42,787 bases of DNA from Burkholderiales bacterium PBB3 (GTDB taxonomy: Bacteria > Pseudomonadota > Gammaproteobacteria > Burkholderiales > Burkholderiaceae_C). Each line of letters starts with the position of its first letter. Within the stretch, counting starts at the first letter, position 1. The notes under the pieces are model-generated. The model made no database searches and was not told where the DNA came from. It saw only the letters and a program-made list of their open reading frames with translations. The DNA is taken from positions 1 to 42,787 of the forward strand of contig NKIK01000037.1 of NCBI GenBank assembly GCA_002256115.1, given 5' to 3'. Both the position numbers and the translations under genes were made by a program. This document shows positions 36,519 through 42,787 of this stretch, in pieces.

Positions 36519-38333
36519 TTAGCGCGGGTACAGCGGCGCGGCATCTTGTACCGCTACGCGCCCTTCTGCCCGGCCATTGTTCAGCCAATGGATCAGCGCC
36601 CCGGCGCAGGAGTTGCCCACCGCAGCAGCCACATCGGCATGGGTGCGCAGGTAGTAGCGGGCATCAAAGTAACGCGAAGCTCGGCGGCACTCTGACACCC
36701 CAAACGCCAAGTAGTGCTGCTGGTACAAACGCCGGTTTTCACCAAAGGCAGCCACCAGGTCGGGGTTGGCAGACTGGTACAGCCCTAAGGAAAACGCGGG
36801 GCTGGCATCGCGCGCCTCGGTAATGCCCCAATCCCGGTAATGCAAAGCCGCCCCCACGCCGTCATGGCCCAGGGCAGCAGCCACATCGGCGTTGTTTTGC
36901 AAATACCACTGCGCGTCAAACAACACCGAGGACTCGCGCAGCTCGGCGCTTCCGCTTTGCAACCAGTGGGCGCGGGCAGCCGTCGCGTCGCCCCCAGAGG
37001 CTTTCGCCACATCGGGGTTGCGCAGCATGTAGTAGTTGGCGTCAAAGAAAGGTGCGGCGGCCAAGGTATTGGCATCGGCAACCGGCACCACGCGCATCAA
37101 CCGCGGCCCCAGCACGGGCGAGCCCGCCTGAATACTCAGCGCAACCGCCACTTTTTGCGGCGTTAGGGTGCCGTTGCCGAGTTGCCCTTCATCATTGCCA
37201 CCCCAAGACCAGACCGAGCCATCCCGCCCCAGGGCCAGGCCGTGTTTGCTGCCCACGGCCATAGCCGCGTAGCCACTGCCCACTTGCGCTGGCTGCGGTC
37301 TGCAGGCCACGATATCGAATGCAAACACTTCGCCAAAATTGCAGGTGGTATTGCCAACGCCGCCGTCGGCCAACTGGCCCACGTCGTTCAAACCCCAGGT
37401 CCACAAACTACCGTCCGTCTTCAGGCCCGCGCTGAAGTGCGAGCCCTGCGCGGCCACGGCGTAGCCCTCCCCCACTTGCAGGGGTACCAGGCTCATGAAA
37501 GCCACCACATCACGGAAATCCCCGCTGCCAAAAATCCACAAGGAACCATCAGCCTTCAACGCCAAGTTGTAGTGCACACCCGTAGACACCGTGCGGTAGC
37601 CTTCGGCCAACAAGGCCGGGGCTGGATCGGGCGGGTTCGGGTCGTTCAGGCCGTTGGCATTCACATGCCCATTGCCGCGCTGCCCCAATATGAAATGCCC
37701 GGCCGTGCCGCCCACAAAACGCGAACTGCAACCCCACGTCCACAAGCTGCCCTGCGGCGTAACGCCAGCGCCGTGGCACACCCCACTAGACGCTGCTGCG
37801 TAAAAACGCCCCGCAGCTACGGGGGAAGGCTGGTTGGTCTTGCTGGTATCACCCGGCTGCCCCAGCTGCCCCACATCGTTTTGTCCCCAGGCCCATTGGC
37901 TGCCATCGCGCCTGGTGGCAAATGTGGTCTTGCCGTTGGTAGAAACAGATTGGTACCCACCACCAATGCGCACCGGGCTCGTGCGATTTTGGTTCGTACC
38001 ATCGCCCAGTTGCCCCAACTGGTTGTCGCCCCAAGCCCACAAGCTACCGTCAGCGCGCAGCGCAAAGCTGCTGTCACCACCTGCCGCGATGGCAATCACG
38101 CCATTGCCAATCAGCACGGGCGCGCTGCGCACAAGCCCGGTGCCATCACCCACCTGCCCCAGACCATTGCGGCCCCAGGCCCACACGCTGCCATCGGTTT
38201 TGAGCAGCACGCTGTGGGCACTGCCCGCAGCTACCGCCGGGGTAGATGCCTGCGCCGCAGGGGCCAAGGCCAGGCTGAGTACGGCCGCTGCCAGGCAGCA
38301 CGCCACAGTGCGTAGGTTTTTGAAAATAGTCAT
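36519..38333 (-). CDS. Secreted RCC1-repeat protein with C-terminal FD-x-x-Y-Y repeats
   Basis: The 604-residue protein starts with a signal peptide ([14 protein letters not shown], cleaved near A-Q-A). Seven or so RCC1-type blades follow, marked by V/L-W-A-W-G-x-N-x-x-G-Q-L-G-D-G; two blades are degenerate. RCC1 blades form a beta propeller. After about residue 415 come four ~43-residue repeats with the form F-D-A-x-Y-Y-L-x-x-x-x-D-V-A-A-A-x-G ... A-x-x-H-W-x-x-x-G-x-x-E-x-R, known from many bacterial surface or secreted proteins. Function is unknown; a protein-binding or cell-surface scaffold is likely. ATG 38333 gives the signal peptide. Confidence 0.85.
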   Translation of the reverse strand: MTIFKNLRTVACCLAAAVLSLALAPAAQASTPAVAAGSAHSVLLKTDGSVWAWGRNGLGQVGDGTGLVRSAPVLIGNGVIAIAAGGDSSFALRADGSLWAWGDNQLGQLGDGTNQNRTSPVRIGGGYQSVSTNGKTTFATRRDGSQWAWGQNDVGQLGQPGDTSKTNQPSPVAAGRFYAAASSGVCHGAGVTPQGSLWTWGCSSRFVGGTAGHFILGQRGNGHVNANGLNDPNPPDPAPALLAEGYRTVSTGVHYNLALKADGSLWIFGSGDFRDVVAFMSLVPLQVGEGYAVAAQGSHFSAGLKTDGSLWTWGLNDVGQLADGGVGNTTCNFGEVFAFDIVACRPQPAQVGSGYAAMAVGSKHGLALGRDGSVWSWGGNDEGQLGNGTLTPQKVAVALSIQAGSPVLGPRLMRVVPVADANTLAAAPFFDANYYMLRNPDVAKASGGDATAARAHWLQSGSAELRESSVLFDAQWYLQNNADVAAALGHDGVGAALHYRDWGITEARDASPAFSLGLYQSANPDLVAAFGENRRLYQQHYLAFGVSECRRASRYFDARYYLRTHADVAAAVGNSCAGALIHWLNNGRAEGRVAVQDAAPLYPR

Positions 38334-38404
38334 GTTACGCCTGGTGGGTCGATTGAGGACTCCATTGTGATCCACGAAGTTTGCAGGGCTAAGGATCGCC
38401 AATT

Positions 38405-38463
38405 CGCTACAGATTTAGTAGCTGCTCCCGCACTATCCACGGGCTGAACGGCTGATTTGGCTT
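38405..38463 (+). repeat. Dispersed ~60 bp repeat, copy A
   Basis: Starts CGCTACAGATTTAGTAGCTG and ends GCTGATTTGGCTT. Nearly identical to copies B (40325) and C (42584). It lies between the RCC1 gene and the first ORF6N gene. Confidence 0.9.
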
Positions 38464-38536
38464 AAATTCGACTCAAGCCGTCAACATCGCCGATGGCGTA
38501 CAAAAAGACTTCAACTGGATATACCAAGGGCGCACG

Positions 38537-39097
38537 CTACGCCTTCTTACCAGCCGCCTTTGCCCCGGTGGCCTTGGGCTTAGTGGGCTTGTCGTCCTGC
38601 GTTACAAATCCAATAGGCCGCCTCGGAGGGTCGGGTGGCGTGGTCAGCTCACGCACCGCGTCCAGCAGTTGGCGCAGTTGCAGCCGGGTATTGCGGCTAA
38701 AGCTATCGTGCGACAGCTCCAGACTCTCCGTCTTTATCTCTAGCTCGGCCAGTCGCTTGGCCACATCCGCATTGGTGGACAACGCTTCACGCAAATGCAC
38801 AAACGCGCGAACGACATAAATCCCCATCTCCACCGCTTGGCTTGACGCCAGAACATTGGCCGCCTGAATGGCCCCATGTTCCGTAAACGCATAGGGCAGC
38901 GATTTAGAGAATTTGAGCTTTTGGAGGTGGTCGCAATTTGCGACCACCTCGGCTTTCTCCGTCGCGTTGAGCTGAAACAAGAAATCTGCGGGGAAGCGTT
39001 CCCGGTTGCGTTTGACTTGCTCATTGAGTCGCTTGGTTTCCACGCCGTACAGCGCAGCCAAGTCCACATCCACCATCACCCTCAAGCCGCGAATCAC
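38537..39097 (-). CDS. ORF6N-domain protein, probably 5'-truncated
   Basis: ORF6N domains occur in phage antirepressor-like and accessory DNA-binding proteins. The product shows R-G-L-R-V-M-V-D-V-D-L-A-A-L-Y-G-V, then N-R-E-R-F-P-A-D-F-L-F-Q-L, V-V-A-N-C-D-H-L, F-T-E-H-G-A-I-Q-A-A-N-V-L and V-V-R-A-F-V, all typical, followed by a coiled coil and a Lys/Ala-rich tail (K-A-T-G-A-K-A-A-G-K-K-A). The start used is GTG 39097; family members have about 15 more residues, and the in-frame upstream codons run to a stop at 39140-39142 without a start codon, so the 5' end appears lost. Two more ORF6N fragments lie at 39893 and 42409. Confidence 0.78.
   Translation of the reverse strand: MIRGLRVMVDVDLAALYGVETKRLNEQVKRNRERFPADFLFQLNATEKAEVVANCDHLQKLKFSKSLPYAFTEHGAIQAANVLASSQAVEMGIYVVRAFVHLREALSTNADVAKRLAELEIKTESLELSHDSFSRNTRLQLRQLLDAVRELTTPPDPPRRPIGFVTQDDKPTKPKATGAKAAGKKA
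38924..38950. repeat. 27-base perfect palindrome within the ORF6N gene
   Basis: Thirteen-base arms, GAGGTGGTCGCAA and its complement, around a single central T. A shorter 19-base version sits in the ORF6N fragment at 42409-42520. The palindrome encodes part of E-V-V-A-N-C-D-H-L. Confidence 0.85.
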
Positions 39098-39146
39098 CTG
39101 GAAGGGGGCAGCATCGCTGCAGAAAGGCCGCAGTGGCCTTCATGCT

Positions 39147-39309
39147 TTAGAGCGCAGCGCCGATCATTGCTGCCTCTGCAGGCGAAGCAATGCGTATGCC
39201 TTCATAAGTACCTCTTAGGCTGTGCAAGTGCTTGTCACCTGAAACAATTAAATGTGCACCGGCTGCAGACTGCACAGCAGTCCAGCTTTGGCCGGCTGGG
39301 TCTCGCTTA
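39147..39309 (-). pseudogene. C-terminal fragment of a PIN-domain toxin
   Basis: The minus frame ending in TAA 39149-39147 reads K-R-D-P-A-G-Q-S, then A-G-A-H-L-I-V-S-G-D-K-H-L, then Y-E-G-I-R-I-A-S-P-A-E. This is the usual end of VapC-like PIN ribonucleases, with the conserved S-G-D-K/R-D/H-L. The N-terminal half with its acidic residues is missing; the frame upstream overlaps an antitoxin tail and then stops making sense. No start codon or ribosome site is visible. It is a relic of a toxin-antitoxin pair. Confidence 0.7.
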
Positions 39310-39411
39310 TTAGCGCGCCATCTCGATCAGCTCAATATCCTTCCTGAGCAAATCATTGATCAGCGCCGAGAAGTCCACCCCCTTGGCGCTGGCCAGCGCG
39401 GCCAGCGTACA
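39310..39411 (-). pseudogene. C-terminal fragment of an antitoxin (ribbon-helix-helix-like)
   Basis: The minus frame ending in TAA 39312-39310 reads T-L-A-A-L-A-S-A-K-G-V-D-F, then S-A-L-I-N-D-L-L-R-K-D-I-E-L-I-E. The helical S-A-L-I-N-D-L-L pattern fits the second helix and tail of ribbon-helix-helix antitoxins, though the exact family is uncertain. The 5' part is absent and the fragment is joined directly, out of frame, to a truncated BrnT-like gene. Confidence 0.55.
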
Positions 39412-39647
39412 TGGACAGGCCCGGTGTGCTGGTAGGTGTGCGACACCGCCAGCAGCTTGCCATCGCCGGAATTACCCAAGGTAAACCAACGCTCCTCAGT
39501 TTGGCTATGCGCGGCGTCGAACGCGGTCAACGCAAGGGCATCGAGCAGCACCGTGGCCGCCTGCACGAACGTAACCCCATGCTTGGCGGCATTGGACTGC
39601 GCCTTGACGGGGTCCCATGTGGTGTCGAGTTGAACAGAGCCACTCAT
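39360..39647 (-). pseudogene. BrnT-like toxin, 3'-truncated and fused out of frame to an antitoxin tail
   Basis: BrnT toxins are small ribonucleases paired with a downstream BrnA antitoxin. Residues 9-78 fit the family: T-W-D-P-V-K-A-Q-S-N-A-A-K-H-G-V-T-F, then A-A-T-V-L-L-D-A-L-A-L-T, then E-E-R-W-F-T-L-G and K-L-L-A-V-S-H-T. After T-G-P the frame passes into antitoxin DNA read in the wrong frame (H-V-R-W-P-R-W-P-A), so the last ~20 toxin residues and the antitoxin start were removed by one deletion near 39405-39412. ATG 39647 has AAAGGAA upstream. Toxin activity is doubtful. Confidence 0.72.
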
Positions 39648-39669
39648 GTACGTATTCCTTTGGCTACCC

Positions 39670-39840
39670 TCATCGCGCCAATGCCCTCAAATTTTTCTTG
39701 GTCAGAAAGGCACCGCGCTCACCGCACCCGATATGCGTGCAGTGCAAACCCGCCAGCTTGCTTAGCTCGGTCTGTGACAAATCCTTCTGCGTGTGCAGCT
39801 CACGTAGGCGCTTCGCGAAACCTTCTAGCATCTCTGCCAT
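39670..39840 (-). pseudogene. XRE-family HTH regulator, truncated
   Basis: From ATG 39840 the product reads M-A-E-M-L-E-G-F-A-K-R-L-R-E-L, then L-S-Q-T-E-L-S-K-L-A-G-L-H-C-T-H-I-G, the Cro/CI helix-turn-helix. The conserved R-Y-E-R-G after it is altered to C-G-E-R-G, and the frame ends 15 residues later with no dimerisation region. An in-frame upstream ATG at 39939 would add 33 residues not typical of the family. It stands 22 bases before the BrnT-like gene on the same strand and may have regulated it. Confidence 0.6.
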
Positions 39841-39892
39841 ATTCAAAACTTCAACCGCCAAAGCGGCATTGTTTGGAGTGATCTTGCCGGAT

Positions 39893-40215
39893 TTAGCTCC
39901 TGAAATCCATAACTTGATATTCGAAGCCGCCGTGTTCATGCTTGAGATGATAAAGCAGGGTCTTGCAGCAGGCACCAGGCTGCAAAAAAGTGTCATGCGA
40001 CATGGCCAGCGCTTCGGTCTTTTCCTCCAAACTGGTCAACCGATCAGCGAGGTCCTTATGTAGCACAGCCGACTCACGCAGGCGCACAAAGGCGCGCACC
40101 ACGTAGACCGACACCTCCACCGCGTGTGGGCTGTTGAGCACCATAGCTGCCATGATGGCTCCGTGCTCGGTGAAAACATAGGGCAGGTATTTGCGGTGCT
40201 GGCCGCGCAGCGCGG
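39893..40215 (-). pseudogene. ORF6N-domain fragment 2 (C-terminal half)
   Basis: Recognisable from about 40207 to 39990: G-Q-H-R-K-Y-L-P-Y-V-F-T-E-H-G-A-I-M-A-A, then V-Y-V-V-R-A-F-V-R-L-R-E, then L-A-D-R-L-T-S-L-E-E-K. The N-terminal half of ORF6N is replaced upstream by a 10-base tandem repeat and the copy-B repeat. It is diverged from the ORF6N gene at 38537, so it is not a recent duplicate. Confidence 0.72.
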
Positions 40216-40230
40216 CAATGCTCAGTGCAA

Positions 40231-40260
40231 TGCTGTGTACTGCTGTGTACTGCTGTGTAC
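40231..40260. repeat. Tandem repeat, 3 x 10 bp
   Basis: TGCTGTGTAC occurs three times in a row without a mismatch, followed by a partial TGCTGG. It marks the broken 5' edge of ORF6N fragment 2. Confidence 0.95.
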
Positions 40261-40324
40261 TGCTGGCTCGGTAGTAACTACAGCCGTGCTCATTGCCGTG
40301 GTCAAGCGTAGTTTGCAGGCTAAA

Positions 40325-40383
40325 CGCTACAACTTTAGTAGCTGCTCCCGCACTATCCACGGCCTGAACAGCCGATTTGGCAC
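40325..40383 (+). repeat. Dispersed ~60 bp repeat, copy B
   Basis: Starts CGCTACAACTTTAGTAGCTG and ends GCCGATTTGGCACT. Copies B and C also share about 25 bases before the repeat (GTGGTCAA, then AGTTTGCA). The LysM relic starts right after copy B. Confidence 0.92.
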
Positions 40384-40962
40384 TCCACCACCCCATCCGA
40401 CGCCCCACGCGTGTTGGTGCGCGACTCCAAAGACAACGCCGTCATCACCGTGCGTGCAGGCGACTCCCTGCAAAGCCTGGCCGAACTGGCCTACGGCAAC
40501 CGCGACCTCTGGTACGTCATCGCCGAAGCCAACGGCCGGGCCAACAACTCCGACATCCAAGCCGGTGACGTACTCATCCTGCCCACCAGAAAACTCGACG
40601 ACACCCCCAGCTTCTGGCTGTGTGACCCCTTATGAGATGGCGGCATCACCGGGCCCAATGGTGAAATAGGCTACTGGGCCCCGGGCTACAGTGAGATCGC
40701 CAAGAATGAAGCCCTGTGGAACACCCTGCCGCGCAATAGTGGCGGAGGCGGAGGCTTCTTTGGGGGACTGGGCAAGATCCTCCTGGTGGTGGCCGCAGTC
40801 GCCGTCACCTACGCCACCGGCGGTGCCCTAGCCTCGGCCTTTGGCAGCACCATCCTGGGCGGCGCGGCCACTGGAGCCGCCGGAACGGTCTTGCCGACTG
40901 ACAAAGTGGTCAGCACCACCGCTGCAAACAGTGGTAATACACTGTTTCGGTCGAATACTTGA
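40384..40962 (+). pseudogene. LysM-domain C-terminal relic of a large (Rhs-like) polypeptide
   Basis: The frame is open from copy B and encodes a LysM module: V-R-A-G-D-S-L-Q-S-L-A-E-L-A-Y-G-N, then L-W-Y-V-I-A-E-A-N-G, then I-Q-A-G-D-V-L-I-L-P-T. LysM binds peptidoglycan, and this form follows Rhs/YD-repeat cores in related bacteria. An in-frame TGA at 40633-40635 interrupts it, then 108 more codons encode a Gly-rich linker and a hydrophobic stretch (G-K-I-L-L-V-V-A-A-V-A-V-T-Y-A-T-G-G-A-L). No Rhs core or start codon with ribosome site is upstream, so the N-terminal part has been lost. It continues, with frameshifts, into the peptidase region. Confidence 0.68.
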
Positions 40963-42378
40963 AAACGCCGAATTGGGTGAATGTTGGTAGACAAACGGAA
41001 ATTCAGCTGATGACTCAACAAGCAAGCTACGACTTACCCGATTGGCACAGTACCCAAAACGGCAGCGCAAATGAAAAACGAACGTTATGGCACCGGTTGG
41101 ATGTTTGATCTCGTGCGAGGCAGGCGTTTGCGGCACTTTTGTCGACTGGCGAAACGCCCAACACTGACCAAACACTTTACTGTGGTAACCGATGCCAACA
41201 CTTATAACTCTGGACATGCATCACATTGACTTGGTATGAACTTCGATCTACCCATCCAAAAATATCTGTCCTCCGACTACATGACCAGCGCTGCACCGAT
41301 ATCAGCGGCCATAGTGACAACGGGGCTGTCTGATCCGCTGACGATTGCTGTCAAAGGTTGGCGCTGGAGTATGGCTAACGGGCAGGCATTGTTATCTCAG
41401 TTGTCCAATTCACAAGTCCGCCGATCTGACAAAAATGAGCCGGAAGATAGTTTGCAGACCACTGCATTGTTTGATAAAGGCATGACAGAGGGCAGCTTGA
41501 TTTCAAGGGTTGTCAGCGATGGCGGTGGTGCTGCAGGAGAAGCAACGCATCAACGCATGCGCGGCGTGTTGACCGAACTTGGCGTCAACGACATAACTGG
41601 GAATGGTCACCGAGATCACTTCAACATTGACTTGCAAGCACCACGGCTTGTTCGTGTGAAAAGTCCGTCAGCCAACTTGCCTGCGGCTAATTTGGCAACT
41701 GATTCCAGAGCTGGAAATGTATCTTCAGCGAGTGTCGAAAACCCGATACGGTACGCAGGAGTGTTTGGGGCGTGTAACCTTTTAGATGTCTCGCGGCCAG
41801 ATCCCGAGTCTGACTGGCACAAAGTCTATCCAGCTCATGCGCTTGTTCGATTTCTCAAAATTCAAGGCGATGCGATTTTCGACGCAAAGGTGCGTATGGT
41901 TAAACCACCGATGCGAGGGAGTATTCGAGACTACAGTCAGAGTCCATACAAATACAAGGATGGAACCGTTGATAACCGTAGTTTTGAATATGCACCGGAC
42001 AAATTCAAGTTTCCACAGAACGTCACGGGGCAGTACCTTGGCAAAGATCAAGCTACCTTTGAAGTTGAATACAAAGGAAAACTCTACAAAGTCGTGTACG
42101 ACCTTCATGTGGTGAGCCTATCTGAAAAAGCCTATCTAGACGGCTCTGACAAAAAGTGCCGTTACGTTGACCCCGTTAACTCCTGGCGCATCAGCGGCTC
42201 CGATCTGGAGAAATCCCCAACCGAAAAAGATGGATTGAAGGCATGGCGTGTCGCGAGTGACATTTTCAGTATCTTGGCTGTGGCCTCTGATGTCACCTTG
42301 GCATTTGATGACTTGCAGGCTCAACCGCAACCTCTGGTGGTGAAGACGGCAACTGCGCCATCATTGGCAAAGTCCTGA
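40938..42378 (+). pseudogene. Broken LAS-type metallopeptidase-like protein, probable effector relic
   Basis: An open frame of 380 codons (ATG 41236 to TGA 42378) lacks recognisable family on its own. Upstream in the same frame lies a TGA (41227-41229), and reading it as Trp gives N-S-G-H-A-S-H-W-L-G-M-N-F-D-L, the H-x6-D zinc motif of LAS/MepA-type murein peptidases. Further on, G-N-G-H-R-D-H-F-N-I-D-L resembles the second motif (H-x-x-H-F-H), but the final His is Asn. Further upstream, frame 40938-41109 joins it if one A of the run at 41073-41077 is removed. The region follows the LysM relic in one orientation. Lower GC than the core genome suggests transfer. The 380-residue ORF may still be expressed, but the zinc site would be incomplete. 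Confidence 0.5.
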
Positions 42379-42408
42379 TGGTGGTGGCCGCTGTGCCGCT
42401 GACCTAGA
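42363..42408 (+). repeat. Second partial copy of the LysM-linked hydrophobic segment
   Basis: This stretch reads I-G-K-V-L-M-V-V-A-A-V-P-L-T and then TAG, against L-G-K-I-L-L-V-V-A-A-V-A-V-T-Y at about 40769-40813; the DNA (CTGGTGGTGGCCGC-type core) is alike as well. It overlaps the end of the peptidase frame in another frame. Confidence 0.7.
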
Positions 42409-42520
42409 CTTGAGTTTTTCGGAGTGGTCGCAATTTGCGACCAGCTCGGCCCTCTCATCGGAGTTGAGCCAAAACAAAAAAAATCTGCGGCGGAGCGTTC
42501 TCCTCCGTGCCGCCGCGTTC
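42409..42520 (-). pseudogene. ORF6N-domain fragment 3
   Basis: The minus strand reads R-F-F-L-F-W-L-N-S-D-E-R-A-E-L-V-A-N-C-D-H-S-E-K-L-K, aligned with F-L-F-Q-L-N-A-T-E-K-A-E-V-V-A-N-C-D-H-L-Q-K-L-K of the ORF6N gene at 38537. Only this middle part (~35 residues) is left. The palindromic DNA at V-A-N-C-D is retained. Confidence 0.7.
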
Positions 42521-42583
42521 TGGTTACAGCAAAGACCCTGCACCACACAAGGTTGCGTGGTCAAACACAGTTTGCAAACGAAA

Positions 42584-42643
42584 CGCTACAACTTTAGTAG
42601 CTGCTCCCGCACTATCCACGGCCTGAAAGGCATATTTGGCACT
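42584..42643 (+). repeat. Dispersed ~60 bp repeat, copy C
   Basis: Starts CGCTACAACTTTAGTAGCTG and ends CATATTTGGCACT; identical to copy B over the first 46 bases. It lies between ORF6N fragment 3 and the IS66-like start. Confidence 0.92.
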
Positions 42644-42738
42644 CAACTGCAGTAACTACTCAGCTCCCAACGATCCAAGTCGAAGATAAACGCGTGAATT
42701 CGTCCCCGCTATGAAATAGTGAGCGACAATCGCCCACA

Positions 42739-42787
42739 ATGCAAAGCCTGCCCGACCTCAGCCAACTCAGCCACGCGCAAAAGGACG
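42739..42787 (+). CDS. IS66-family transposase, N-terminus only (runs off the window)
   Basis: ATG 42739 begins M-Q-S-L-P-D-L-S-Q-L-S-H-A-Q-K-D and the frame continues past the window end. This matches the typical start of IS66-type TnpC transposases (L-S-H-A-x-K-D-A-L-I). The left end of the element would lie between copy C and 42739; no terminal repeat could be confirmed with one end only. Confidence 0.6.
   Translation, partial: MQSLPDLSQLSHAQKD

Noticed and set aside
40231..40260. CRISPR-like array
   Set aside because: The repeats are 10 bases, contiguous and without spacers; no cas genes are nearby.
40633..41229. All in-frame stops between the LysM and peptidase regions are TGA, hinting at selenocysteine or recoding
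   Set aside because: TGA is the commonest chance stop in GC-rich DNA, two frameshifts are also needed, no downstream selenocysteine hairpin is evident, and neighbouring genes are clearly decayed.

Overview
The window looks like chromosome of a betaproteobacterium of the Comamonadaceae (Rhodoferax/Polaromonas-like). This is inferred from protein resemblance, GC-rich codon use, the tRNA-Leu/tig/clpP/clpX/lon order, and a dispersed Comamonadaceae-style ~60 bp repeat. No rRNA or CRISPR array was seen.

Layout. 1-340: tail of an IS4-like transposase. 380-3593: asparaginase (minus), then lexA behind two SOS boxes, a small co-directional gene and a D-2-hydroxyacid dehydrogenase. 3602-5629: FimV-like membrane protein (minus). 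6047-9199: Crp/Fnr regulator, APH-family phosphotransferase and acyl-CoA dehydrogenase, a pair resembling the two halves of ACAD10/11 and the LvaA/LvaC pair. 9209-12027: an HD-GYP phosphodiesterase gene split by a 1530 bp IS4-family element with a 10 bp target duplication; the transposase itself carries a one-base frameshift. 12060-13288: conserved hypothetical gene and tRNA-Leu(UAA), tRNA-Cys(GCA), tRNA-Gly(GCC). 13363-19574: protein quality-control block lon, clpX, clpP, tig and tRNA-Leu(UAG), all minus, with sigma-32-like promoters before clpP and lon. 19734-24081: RND efflux pump and its adaptor.

24243-30274: the three squalene genes hpnC, hpnD and hpnE. HpnD makes presqualene diphosphate, HpnC converts it to hydroxysqualene and HpnE reduces that to squalene. 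hpnC is separated from the overlapping hpnDE pair by three unrelated genes (outer-membrane barrel, HD-domain protein, small secreted protein). 30300-38333: penicillin-acylase-family hydrolase, a triple-PAS GGDEF/EAL protein, ferrochelatase, and a secreted RCC1-repeat protein.

38400-42787 is accessory DNA in decay. It holds three ORF6N fragments, a PIN-toxin tail, a BrnT-like toxin fused by deletion to an antitoxin tail, a truncated XRE regulator, a broken LysM-metallopeptidase polypeptide (probable effector), a second copy of its hydrophobic segment, three near-identical ~60 bp repeats, and the first codons of an IS66-like transposase at the window edge. The same repeat family also lies inside hpnC and hpnE coding sequence. 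The most distinctive signals are this repeat family, the LysM-peptidase relic, and the cleanly reversible IS interruption of the HD-GYP gene.
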